DNA from: Candidatus Hydrogenedens sp.
Lineage (GTDB): Bacteria > Hydrogenedentota > Hydrogenedentia > Hydrogenedentales > Hydrogenedentaceae
DNA: 18,369 nucleotides
Reading direction: 5' to 3'
Assembly (NCBI GenBank): GCA_020216745.1
Contig: JAIWNQ010000207.1
Location: forward strand, 1 to 18,369
Under the pieces are notes generated by a model. It did no database searches and was not told where the DNA came from. It saw nothing but the letters and a program-made list of their open reading frames with translations. Below, piece by piece: positions 9,095 through 16,384 of this stretch; the stretch's first letter is position 1; the number at the start of each line of letters is the position of its first letter. Made by a program: the position numbers and the translations under genes.

Positions 9095-9154
9095 GAAGAA
9101 TGTTTTAAATACACAAATATAAGGCAACTCCTTTTCAATATAATTTTTTTATAT

Positions 9155-9184
9155 TTGCCAAATCTGATGGAATTATGATATACT
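9155..9184 (+). promoter_or_regulatory. Candidate sigma70-type promoter of tRNA-Lys
   Basis: TTGCCA (9155-9160) and TATACT (9179-9184) are separated by 18 nt and lie about 35 nt before the tRNA. Both boxes match the consensus at four or five of six positions. It is the best promoter-like pair in the 125-nt gap after the SGNH gene. Confidence 0.45.
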
Positions 9185-9219
9185 ATAGTTCCTTTTTTTA
9201 TTTTATAACTTAGGGAGGT

Positions 9220-9295
9220 GGACGGGTAGCTCAGGTGGAAGAGCATCGGACTTTTAATCCGGTGGCCGCGGGTTCGAGTCCCGCCCCGTCTACCA
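9220..9295 (+). tRNA. tRNA-Lys (anticodon TTT)
   Basis: A full 76-nt cloverleaf can be drawn. Acceptor arm: GGACGGG (9220-9226) with CCCGTCT (9285-9291), ending in a G-U pair. D stem: GCTC (9229-9232) with GAGC (9241-9244). Anticodon stem: TCGGA with TCCGG, the first pair T-G. Loop CTTTTAA has the anticodon TTT at 9253-9255. T arm: GCGGG, TTCGAGT, CCCGC. The discriminator is A9292 and CCA is encoded at 9293-9295. It decodes AAA/AAG. It is far more GC-rich than its surroundings, as expected for a tRNA. No integrase or repeated 3' end that would mark an integration site was seen. Confidence 0.97.
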
Positions 9296-9338
9296 GTTAC
9301 AAATAAAAAAATATCAGGTCAAAGAAGGAGGTAAAGTT

Positions 9339-9677
9339 ATGTGTCGTTTATTAGGGGTAATAGTGAACAAAACAGTAGAATTTAATTTTTCATTCAAGCA
9401 TTTTAAACACCTTGGAAAATATAATCAAGATGGGTGGGGAGTTGGTTGGTATGACAAAACAGGTAAGGTAAATTTAAGAAAAGAAGGTTGCTCTTCGGTT
9501 GAAAGCGAGAGCTATGACACTATATCAACTAAAATCCGTTCTCACCTGATAATTGAACATGTCCGCCTTGCAACAGTCGGCGATGTGTGCGATGAAAATG
9601 CACATCCTTTTGAATTTAAAAACTGGCTATTTGCCCATAACGGTTGGGTAGACCATGAATGTTTATTAAAATTATAA
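9339..9677 (+). CDS. Class II glutamine amidotransferase (YafJ/DUF4072-like), N-terminal part before a frameshift
   Basis: These 112 residues are the catalytic half of an Ntn-type glutamine amidotransferase, which releases ammonia from glutamine. MCRLLG provides Cys2 as N-terminal nucleophile after Met removal. DGWGVGW (31-37), HVRLATVG (74-81), ENAHPF (86-91) and FAHNG (98-102) are the conserved glutamine-binding and oxyanion segments. A very strong AGGAGGT lies before the ATG. The frame stops at TAA 9675-9677, just where the family continues towards a TDSE motif; that motif appears at once in the next forward frame (9685-10068). The two pieces together give about 243 residues, close to the family's usual 250-280. 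Either the gene is newly broken, the sequence has a one-base error, or less likely a ribosomal frameshift occurs. The physiological substrate of YafJ-like proteins is not known. Confidence 0.85.
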   Translation: MCRLLGVIVNKTVEFNFSFKHFKHLGKYNQDGWGVGWYDKTGKVNLRKEGCSSVESESYDTISTKIRSHLIIEHVRLATVGDVCDENAHPFEFKNWLFAHNGWVDHECLLKL

Positions 9678-9684
9678 AAATGGT

Positions 9685-10068
9685 ATGACACGTAACTGCA
9701 CAGACTCAGAAGTATACTTCCGCTTTCTTATACAAAATATAGAGGAACAAAATGGTGATGTTATTGAAGGTATCCGCTTTGGTATTCAAAAGATTTATGA
9801 TTATATAGACCATGGAAGTTTAAATTTTCTTCTTTCGGATGGCAACTATTTATATGCGTATCGCAACGGGAATACACTTTTTATGTTAAAAAGATTTCGT
9901 GAAGGCACCAATGACCAAAATGAATTTGAGGCAGTTTCAAATGAAACAAAACTATTGCTAAAAAGTAAAGCGTTAAACCACGAGAAGGCATTCGTCATCT
10001 GTTCGGAAATAATTTCTGATGAACCTGGTTGGGAAAAAAATAGAGAATGGGCAATTACTTGTTATTGA
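9685..10068 (+). CDS. Class II glutamine amidotransferase, C-terminal part in the shifted frame
   Basis: These 127 residues continue the preceding amidotransferase. TDSEVYFRFL (6-15) matches the conserved TDSE segment that follows FAHNG in this family, and LNFLLSDGNYLYAYRNG is the usual strand pair after it. The late segment FVICSEIISDEPGWE resembles the family's C-terminal SEP/GW region. The frame is open from 9670, so a single extra base between about 9668 and 9675 (for example in the A-run 9668-9671) explains the break. The ATG at 9685 has no ribosome-binding site, so independent translation is unlikely; I regard this as the second half of one gene rather than a separate protein. Confidence 0.75.
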   Translation: MTRNCTDSEVYFRFLIQNIEEQNGDVIEGIRFGIQKIYDYIDHGSLNFLLSDGNYLYAYRNGNTLFMLKRFREGTNDQNEFEAVSNETKLLLKSKALNHEKAFVICSEIISDEPGWEKNREWAITCY

Positions 10069-10082
10069 CAATAATCTAAACC

Positions 10083-10121
10083 TAATGATAGAGAATCTCT
10101 AACAAATATCGAGTATCATTA
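10083..10121. other. Inverted repeat between convergent gene ends
   Basis: TAATGATA (10083-10090) and TATCATTA (10114-10121) are exact reverse complements with a 23-nt loop, inside the 64-nt gap between the amidotransferase and the NrdD-like gene, which converge. The loop itself contains the small palindrome AGAGAATCTCT. The position suits a bidirectional terminator, but the stem is AT-rich and no T-run follows on either strand, so the call is weak. Confidence 0.25.
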
Positions 10122-10132
10122 CTTTATCGTCC

Positions 10133-12322
10133 TTACTCTGAAGGGACAAAACGAAACTCAACAGGTATAAATTCTTTATTTTCCTTAGCAAACAAATCTA
10201 TTACTTCACCTATAATTAGGCTATCCCAAACGCGTTGAGGGGATAATGTTACAGTTAGACTTTTATCAAAATATGTACTTAAAGAAAATAATTTTGAGAA
10301 TTGTGGGATAAGTTCTTCCGAATGGTAAAAAACTAAAGGTGTTATTTCATCTGTATAACAGGGTGAAAAATGAAAAGGCTGGTTATGTGTGAACAAAGAA
10401 AGTAGTTCAGGACAATCATCCGTGTCTTTACGAGCCAGTTGTTGTAATACATAGATATTTTTTTCTAATGCAATCTGGATATTTATGCTTTTTCCACGTA
10501 TACATCCATCAGCCATCCGTTTTATTTTTTTCAACATTACTTCTGCATGCTGTAGTAACTCCAAAGGTTTCATAATAGACTGCTTTTTGGTCAATAAGTA
10601 AATAGCCTCCTGTATGCCACAAAGATTTAATACCATAGGGTATGCTGTAATAGTAGTTGGGGCGGATGTATTTTTCAATATTTGATTCAATAGCAATTTC
10701 CAGATATTCTGTTGAGACTGTTCAATAGACGTAACGAAAAACCTCATTTTTTCTTCACATGCCTGAATAGCGAGTAAAAGTGTGCTATAAACAGAAGAAT
10801 AAAAATCATCAGGCGTAGTATTGTTATAAGCAATTCTGGCAAGATTTATGGTGACTGACCACGTATCTAATTCTGTTTGTAAATCAAATTTATTATAATC
10901 TACAAATTGTAATGACACTGGGATAGAATGGTCTTCTACACAAGAAACAAGGTGTGACCAGAACACAGATGAGGGTTTTATTGTCATAGGGAGGTCAAAT
11001 CGCCAAAATAGCGATGTGGTAGCATTATTATTTGTCCTTGTTTTATCTGAAAAAATACATTCTAAAATATCTACCATTAAATCTTGAGCAACTGAAATAT
11101 AGCTGGAATAAGTAGTACCTAAATTCTTACCTTGATGACCAAGCACATACGTATCCATCCATCTTTTTGGCAAATACCAATCCAAGACAACTTTCATATC
11201 TGCAGTTCTATCGCCATGTTTCTCTTGGGACATTATAAAAGAGGAAAGCCAATCCTTGTAATCAGTTCCTTCGAGCCCTTTGATAAACGGAGTAATAATC
11301 CAATTAAATCCCCACCAATAAATATCTCCATAGAAATAATCTACACAATGAAGATGAATCTCTTTTAAGGCGTTCCAGAAATCTCCAGGACTTTTTACTG
11401 CCTTGTTTTCTTTCCTTCTCAATGCCCATATAAGATATGTGGGTAATTCCAAATTCATAAATCGGTCTGGTTTGTCTAAAGCATGGAGATAAATAATACC
11501 TTCTTCATGAGCGTCTATACACTCGGCTGAGAATATATGCACACGCGATATTTGCTCTTTAACTTTCTCTCCTAAATGAACATCTGTTTTATCTGGCGTC
11601 CCTTCTTCATCAATCCCATGAATTAATATCTCAACACACTCATCAATAGGCAGATTCAAATACTTACTCTTATAGTTATAGATTATCCCTTCTTTTTTTA
11701 GAATATGATAACAGAGCTCGTTTAAAAACTCCTTGCTTGGTGAATGTATTTGCAGTTGGTCAAGTATTGTCAATATATGCTGAGAAACTTTCTCATACAT
11801 AGTTATATTCAGATTCAAAGGGTTCAATATCTGCTCTATTTCTTTGTGTACTTCTTCTATTTTTTGATTGATAAGTGGTGTAAAATTAGTCGTCTTATCG
11901 TGTATTTTCTTCTTTCTGGAACTATGAATAAAAGTCTCCTTTGCTTGTGATGCGAATTTCTGCTGTAAATGTTTCTGGCGTCCATATTCAGTATACATTT
12001 TCAACGCCTTTTTCAAACCCATCTCTTGCAAAGCCTGAGTTGTAAGCGAATAAATCTCCTCAGTAGAAACAATTGCTTCAAGGCCATGGCATTCCCTCAA
12101 ATATGTTTTTATAGCAGTTGCAAGACTGTATTCCAGTTCATTCTCAGTCATTTCCCCAGATTGAAGTGCCTTTTTTATTGACTCTGACAATTTCTGGAGG
12201 CTAAATGATTCAATATGTCCATCCTTTTTTTTAACACGTAATGCCCCTTGCAAAGGGATTGAAGGAAAACCAAACAAATCAAATAATAAATCGCATTTAT
12301 TTTGTTTTTTAGGTGCTTTCAT
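10133..12322 (-). CDS. NrdD-like protein with ATP-cone, apparently lacking glycyl radical and active-site cysteines
   Basis: A 729-residue protein related to anaerobic (class III) ribonucleotide reductase. An ATP-cone fills about residues 28-120 (VKKKDGHIESFSLQKLSES at its start). The NrdD-like body has AHEEGIIYLHALD (271-283, compare A-H-x-x-G-x-I-x-I-H-D-L-D), WWGFNWIITPFI (336-347), NNATTSLFWRFDL (432-444), SVTINLARIAY (489-499, compare VVTINLPRIAY) and NLCGIQEA (566-573). Where NrdD has its Cys-Cys motif (MCCRLxLD), this protein reads IPVSLQFVD (467-475). It ends at IPVEFRFVPSE, about where NrdD reads IPYFTITPTFS and then continues into the CxxC zinc site and the RVxGY glycyl-radical loop; those are absent. 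No nrdG activase is adjacent. It may be a non-catalytic, nucleotide-sensing paralogue or a decaying gene, though 729 uninterrupted codons argue against simple decay. ATG at 12322 with GAAGAAAG upstream. Confidence 0.72.
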   Translation of the reverse strand: MKAPKKQNKCDLLFDLFGFPSIPLQGALRVKKKDGHIESFSLQKLSESIKKALQSGEMTENELEYSLATAIKTYLRECHGLEAIVSTEEIYSLTTQALQEMGLKKALKMYTEYGRQKHLQQKFASQAKETFIHSSRKKKIHDKTTNFTPLINQKIEEVHKEIEQILNPLNLNITMYEKVSQHILTILDQLQIHSPSKEFLNELCYHILKKEGIIYNYKSKYLNLPIDECVEILIHGIDEEGTPDKTDVHLGEKVKEQISRVHIFSAECIDAHEEGIIYLHALDKPDRFMNLELPTYLIWALRRKENKAVKSPGDFWNALKEIHLHCVDYFYGDIYWWGFNWIITPFIKGLEGTDYKDWLSSFIMSQEKHGDRTADMKVVLDWYLPKRWMDTYVLGHQGKNLGTTYSSYISVAQDLMVDILECIFSDKTRTNNNATTSLFWRFDLPMTIKPSSVFWSHLVSCVEDHSIPVSLQFVDYNKFDLQTELDTWSVTINLARIAYNNTTPDDFYSSVYSTLLLAIQACEEKMRFFVTSIEQSQQNIWKLLLNQILKNTSAPTTITAYPMVLNLCGIQEAIYLLTKKQSIMKPLELLQHAEVMLKKIKRMADGCIRGKSINIQIALEKNIYVLQQLARKDTDDCPELLSLFTHNQPFHFSPCYTDEITPLVFYHSEELIPQFSKLFSLSTYFDKSLTVTLSPQRVWDSLIIGEVIDLFAKENKEFIPVEFRFVPSE

Positions 12323-12405
12323 ATACTTTCTTCTTTTGTGTTTTAGGGTTATATTTTATCAATAAAAAGGTGCAAACTGGAACTGGGAAAGTAGTCGTTT
12401 CTTTA

Positions 12406-12435
12406 TTGAAATGGAGTGAGATTCTCATTTATTAT
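12406..12435 (+). promoter_or_regulatory. Candidate promoter for the LysM protein gene
   Basis: TTGAAA (12406-12411), an 18-nt spacer and TATTAT (12430-12435) lie 56 nt before the start codon at 12491, inside the 168-nt divergent gap shared with the NrdD-like gene. The spacer carries the small palindrome TGAGATTCTCA (12417-12427), which could be a repressor site but may be chance. Confidence 0.35.
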
Positions 12436-12490
12436 GCTTATATAGAACATATATACACATAACTGAACCTGAATTTATGGAGGGTTAGAA

Positions 12491-14839
12491 ATGGAACCGA
12501 TGGATTTAAACGTGAAGGTGTATAAAAAACAATCACCATTCCGCATTGTTTTCATATTTGCATTAGGAGTTCTTGTCGGGTTTGCCTTGTTCTATATTTA
12601 CTCCCAATTCACAACACCTCCTACCAAGGAAATACTGTTACAACCACAAATTGCCAAACAAGAACCAAAGGAAACACCTAAAGAAGAACCTTCAATAACA
12701 AAACCTACTGAAAATAATGAACAAAAAATTATATCCGAATTAAATAATACAGCACCGTTTATCTACATTATCGATGAAGAAAAATTCTCTGATGAAACAT
12801 TGGGAGTTTTAAAGCAAATTAGACCTGTTGGTGTTGTTATAAGAAACTATCAAGGTGGTTTAAATCACGACCGACTTGTATCTATTATAGATAAAATCAA
12901 TAGTGCCTTGTACACCGAAGGGCAATCCTTACCTCTAATAGCAATTGATTTAAATTTAAGCCAAATTTCAACATTCCCTCCATTTAGTGATTTACCGAAA
13001 CTTACAGAATTTAACACATCAACAGATACATCAAAAATAATAGAGGCGGGAACGCTTTACGCTCAAAGGGCAAGAGATTTGGGAATCTCAATGTTTTTAG
13101 GACCTATGATTGAATTATACGTTGCAGGACGTGTTCCAGAAACGGAGAAGCCAAATTATATCGGCGACACTACTGAATTAATCCAATGGGTAGGAATTTC
13201 TTTTATACAAGGAATCTGGCAAGGTAACGTTATTCCTGTCGTTACGAACTTCCCGAGCAAATCCCTCTCAACAAAGAAAGAAATCGATTCGCAAATAACG
13301 TATGCATTAGAAGTGGATAGTCAAGGAGAAGATTTAAATCAGGCAATCTCACAATTAGGCACATGGCTCTTCCCATTCTCAGAAGCTATTCATCAAAAGT
13401 GCCCTGCTTTATTAGTATCTCATGTGGCAATTCCACTTTTAGATGATGAATCTCCAAACATGCCAGCATCCATATCACAAAAAATTATTCATGGGCTAAT
13501 CCGAGAGAAATGGGCATACGATGGATTGATTATTGCAGACGATATATCTGAATACCCACTACACACAGGGGAAACGCTTCCAAATATTGCTTTGCAAATG
13601 GCAGGTGTTGGCGTGGATTTGATTTGCGTTTCGATTTCAGATATCGATACATTAACCCAAATACGCGACATCATTAACCAGAACATCTCTTATGAAGCAA
13701 AAGAATTAAGAATAAAAAGACTTACCAACTTAATAATGTCTGTCTCACCATTACCGAAAAAGGAAACAAAATCCGTTCCACATCCAGAACCACCCGCCAC
13801 GGTTACCCCTGCTGAAACAACAATCATTGCGCAAGCTACCGAAGGGAGTGCTCAACCTACCTCAACAGAACAAACCGCAACTGTCCCATCTCAACCTGAA
13901 ACACAAGAGCAAACTACTACCGTAAATACAGAACCACCTAATATACAGCCAGAACAAGCCAGTAGTACCACTCCTGAGCCTACACTACCAGAATCACCGA
14001 TTTCTACCGAACCTCCTAAGGAAGAACCTGCTGGAGAAGTAAAACAGGAAAAGCTTAACCAGGACTTATCGCAAATTGTCGGAGAAGCTAAGAAGCAAGA
14101 AGATGTCCAAAAGAAGGAATTGGAAAAAGAAACTGTAATATCATCATCTTCACAAAAAGAAAAACAAGAGAAAAGTGAGGATAAAACAGAACCTGAAAAG
14201 AATATTCAAAAACCTAAAGAAGAAAAACCAGAAGTAGTACAAACGAAAAAACAAAAACTGCCTCAACCTCCAGGAACAAAGGAAATACGACATCAAATAG
14301 CACGAGGTGAGACATTATTTAGTATTGCACAAAGGTATGGAGTTAAACCCAAAGATATTATTGATTGGAATGGGATTGACAATCCAAATTTAATTAAATA
14401 CGGGTTAAAACTCGTCATATATGTACCAGAAGGAGCAAATATATCCCCTTCACAAACAAAACAGCAAATACAACAAAAGAGCCCTGTTCCTCCAAATAAA
14501 AAGAAGGAATCTGAACTATCGCCAATTTCTGTACCAGAGATAAAAGAAGGAGATAAAGCAATATCAGAGCCAACCACTGGAATTGAACCTATTGAGCCTA
14601 AAACAGAAGATAAAACTGAACAGAATGACAACAAAAGTACAACCAATCAAATTCCACCCAATACAGGTGACACATTTATTTATATTGTTAAACATGGAGA
14701 CACATTAGAAACGATTGCAAGGGATACACGTGTGTCCAAAGAGGAAATTATTCAACTAAACAACCTCAAAAAACCATATTACCTGCCTGCTGGCAGAAAG
14801 CTAAAAGTACCTCGTGTTCCTAAAGTTAGTTTTAAATAA
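12491..14839 (+). CDS. Membrane-anchored GH3 (NagZ-like) domain fused to two LysM domains; GH3 catalytic motifs degenerate
   Basis: A 782-residue envelope protein. One TM (about 17-38) follows a basic N-terminus, so the rest should face the periplasm. Residues 87-416 fold like GH3 beta-N-acetylglucosaminidase (NagZ): LPFSEAI-like LFPFSEAI (293-300), VSHVAIP (309-315), and YDGLIIADDIS (343-353) holding the usual nucleophile Asp region. The substrate-lysine and acid/base loop is altered: KHFPG is TNFPS (252-256) and the DSH of the GDxxxDSH loop is DSQ (266-268). Hydrolysis of muropeptide sugars is therefore doubtful, while binding is possible. After a 180-residue Pro/Glu/Thr linker come LysM 1 (about 598-646, GETLFSIAQRYGV) and, after a second linker, LysM 2 (about 728-774, GDTLETIARDTRV), which bind N-acetylglucosamine in peptidoglycan. 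GGAGG lies 7 nt before the ATG. Divergent from the NrdD-like gene. Function could be wall sensing or anchoring. Confidence 0.82.
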   Translation: MEPMDLNVKVYKKQSPFRIVFIFALGVLVGFALFYIYSQFTTPPTKEILLQPQIAKQEPKETPKEEPSITKPTENNEQKIISELNNTAPFIYIIDEEKFSDETLGVLKQIRPVGVVIRNYQGGLNHDRLVSIIDKINSALYTEGQSLPLIAIDLNLSQISTFPPFSDLPKLTEFNTSTDTSKIIEAGTLYAQRARDLGISMFLGPMIELYVAGRVPETEKPNYIGDTTELIQWVGISFIQGIWQGNVIPVVTNFPSKSLSTKKEIDSQITYALEVDSQGEDLNQAISQLGTWLFPFSEAIHQKCPALLVSHVAIPLLDDESPNMPASISQKIIHGLIREKWAYDGLIIADDISEYPLHTGETLPNIALQMAGVGVDLICVSISDIDTLTQIRDIINQNISYEAKELRIKRLTNLIMSVSPLPKKETKSVPHPEPPATVTPAETTIIAQATEGSAQPTSTEQTATVPSQPETQEQTTTVNTEPPNIQPEQASSTTPEPTLPESPISTEPPKEEPAGEVKQEKLNQDLSQIVGEAKKQEDVQKKELEKETVISSSSQKEKQEKSEDKTEPEKNIQKPKEEKPEVVQTKKQKLPQPPGTKEIRHQIARGETLFSIAQRYGVKPKDIIDWNGIDNPNLIKYGLKLVIYVPEGANISPSQTKQQIQQKSPVPPNKKKESELSPISVPEIKEGDKAISEPTTGIEPIEPKTEDKTEQNDNKSTTNQIPPNTGDTFIYIVKHGDTLETIARDTRVSKEEIIQLNNLKKPYYLPAGRKLKVPRVPKVSFK

Positions 14840-14864
14840 CATAGGTATACTGTAATAAAGGATA

Positions 14865-15545
14865 TTAAATTCTTTCTTCTGTTATATACAAATAGTATCT
14901 TTGTAATTCTAAAAGGATAGGGTGTGTCCAGTTTGATTTTAAGGCATGGATAATCTCCCGATAATACCAAAGAGAACCTTCTTTCCCTCCATTGAATTTT
15001 TCCCAGATATTATCACCCCCACGGCACAAATCCAAGTAGGTCGTATATAAGTTATGCCACTTATCACAGGCTACAATAAGCTTCACCTCAGGTGGAAGAT
15101 AATAACATTGTGAGATAAATTCCTGTTTCCTTTGTTTCCATGGTTTTTTAGGATAGGTAAAAGAATCAGAACAGTGCCTCACATATAACGCTACCTTTTT
15201 ACCAAAGTTTTTAAAAATTACCCCTAATAGAGTAAAAGTATATTCGCTTGCCTCTATATTAGTTAGTAAAGATAATAAAAACTGTTTTTCGTCTATTTCT
15301 AAATTTATAATCTCAACTCCATCTAATACTTGACTCGCCCATTGTGTATTCTGGTCTTCGATAGAATCATGTAATAATCCCGCAATAAACTGGTCTTCAT
15401 CCCCCCCTTCTTCCAAAATCTTGCTGGCAACAGCCAACAGATGTGTTATATAAGGGATATCCCTCCCCTTTCGTTTCTGTTCTTTATGAAGCATTAGGGC
15501 AAGATCTATTGCAGACAGTACCCTCTTTTGATCCAGCTGAATCAT
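14865..15545 (-). CDS. Stand-alone HD-domain phosphohydrolase, SpoT/Mesh1-like
   Basis: A 226-residue cytosolic protein with the HD fold of the (p)ppGpp-hydrolase group. It has ALMLHKEQKRKG (16-27), PYITHLLAVA with His35 (31-40), GLLHDSIED with His59-Asp60 and Glu63-Asp64 (56-64), and VACDKWHNL (158-166; Asp161 would complete the metal site). No synthetase, TGS or ACT domain is present, so it resembles the small alarmone hydrolases (Mesh1, about 180 residues) more than SpoT. (p)ppGpp is the inferred but unproven substrate; other HD enzymes cut nucleotides or cyclic dinucleotides. The ATG lies 6 nt after the glycerophosphodiesterase stop, and its AAGGA site lies in that gene's end, so it is the last gene of an operon. 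It stops 25 nt from the convergent LysM gene. Confidence 0.83.
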   Translation of the reverse strand: MIQLDQKRVLSAIDLALMLHKEQKRKGRDIPYITHLLAVASKILEEGGDEDQFIAGLLHDSIEDQNTQWASQVLDGVEIINLEIDEKQFLLSLLTNIEASEYTFTLLGVIFKNFGKKVALYVRHCSDSFTYPKKPWKQRKQEFISQCYYLPPEVKLIVACDKWHNLYTTYLDLCRGGDNIWEKFNGGKEGSLWYYREIIHALKSNWTHPILLELQRYYLYITEERI

Positions 15546-15551
15546 GAATGC

Positions 15552-16367
15552 TCAGTCCTTTTTATTCCTTTTATCTAAAAACGTGATTAGTTTATCAGGA
15601 TGGTCGGTTTGTATTCCATCGACACCCCAATTTAAAGATTCTTCCCAAGATTCAGGACCAGCATCATCCATAAAAACTTTGGCTCCATACTCATGACACA
15701 TTTTCACAAACGTAGGACTGCACGACTTAAAATCAGATGCTATTACTGGCGGTTTAAACATTTCCAGCACATATTTTAAATGTTTTTCTGGTCCAGGGTC
15801 AGGCATAATAAAACAACCATGGCAGAGTTTTTTTACCGTTTCTAAATCTTTCCTCCCCCCATACCAAACAACCCGATATTTCATATTATATGATTCAAGT
15901 TTATCCAGAACCTTGACAGGGTCAACACTTTTCATATCAAGATAAAGTCCGACCTTGTCTTTACATAAGTCTAATATTTCATCAAAAGTGGGTATACGCT
16001 GGTCTGAAAATTCTGAACCAACCCGACTACCGATATCTATTTGTTTCAATTCTTTTAATGTAAACTGTGAAATGGAGCCCTTAACTACATCTGTGTAATC
16101 ATCTATTTTACTATTATGGACGCTTACTATTTCACCATCTGCTGTTGTTCTTAAATCAACTTCAATAAAATCCACATCACACTCAATCGCCTTTTGATAA
16201 GCAATCAATGTATTTTCGGGATATCCTTGATGAAAACCGCGATGTGCAATCACATAAACACCCCCATGTTTCGGAGGTGGTAGCGATGGTTTACCTTCAT
16301 CTGCAAAGAGAAAATGAGGTATACTCAAAACAAAACTGATAATAAAAAAACCTATGACCCGCTTCAT
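15552..16367 (-). CDS. Exported glycerophosphodiester phosphodiesterase (GDPD family)
   Basis: A 271-residue enzyme expected to split glycerophosphodiesters into glycerol-3-phosphate and an alcohol, outside the cytoplasm. Residues 1-22 form a signal peptide (MKR, hydrophobic core, cut after LFA). Motifs: AHRG with His42-Arg43, PENT (50-53), EVDL with Glu69 and Asp71 (metal ligands), and VHN with catalytic His84. The usual HD dipeptide is HN here, and the DRTT segment after it is DYTD, so substrate details may differ. Residues 100-271 complete the TIM barrel (YLDMK, MPDPGP, DGIQTDHPD). The start is the ATG at 16367: the frame can be extended only by a TTG at 16370, and GGAG sits 8 nt before the ATG. 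It is the middle gene of a three-gene operon, 17 nt after the ASH protein and 6 nt before the HD hydrolase. Confidence 0.92.
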   Translation of the reverse strand: MKRVIGFFIISFVLSIPHFLFADEGKPSLPPPKHGGVYVIAHRGFHQGYPENTLIAYQKAIECDVDFIEVDLRTTADGEIVSVHNSKIDDYTDVVKGSISQFTLKELKQIDIGSRVGSEFSDQRIPTFDEILDLCKDKVGLYLDMKSVDPVKVLDKLESYNMKYRVVWYGGRKDLETVKKLCHGCFIMPDPGPEKHLKYVLEMFKPPVIASDFKSCSPTFVKMCHEYGAKVFMDDAGPESWEESLNWGVDGIQTDHPDKLITFLDKRNKKD

Positions 16368-16384
16368 CAATACAACTCCATAAA

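Noticed and set aside
8881..9246. 121-residue minus-strand frame across the end of the SGNH gene and into the tRNA
   Set aside because: Antisense to the SGNH block containing the catalytic Asp/His, and its start lies inside the tRNA.
9220..9338. tRNA-Lys as an integration site of a mobile element
   Set aside because: No integrase, no direct repeat of the tRNA 3' end and no change in gene type beyond it within the window.
9660..9690. Programmed +1 ribosomal frameshift in the amidotransferase gene
   Set aside because: No known shift motif precedes the stop (TTA TAA), no stimulatory structure was seen and the family does not use frameshifting; an indel is simpler.
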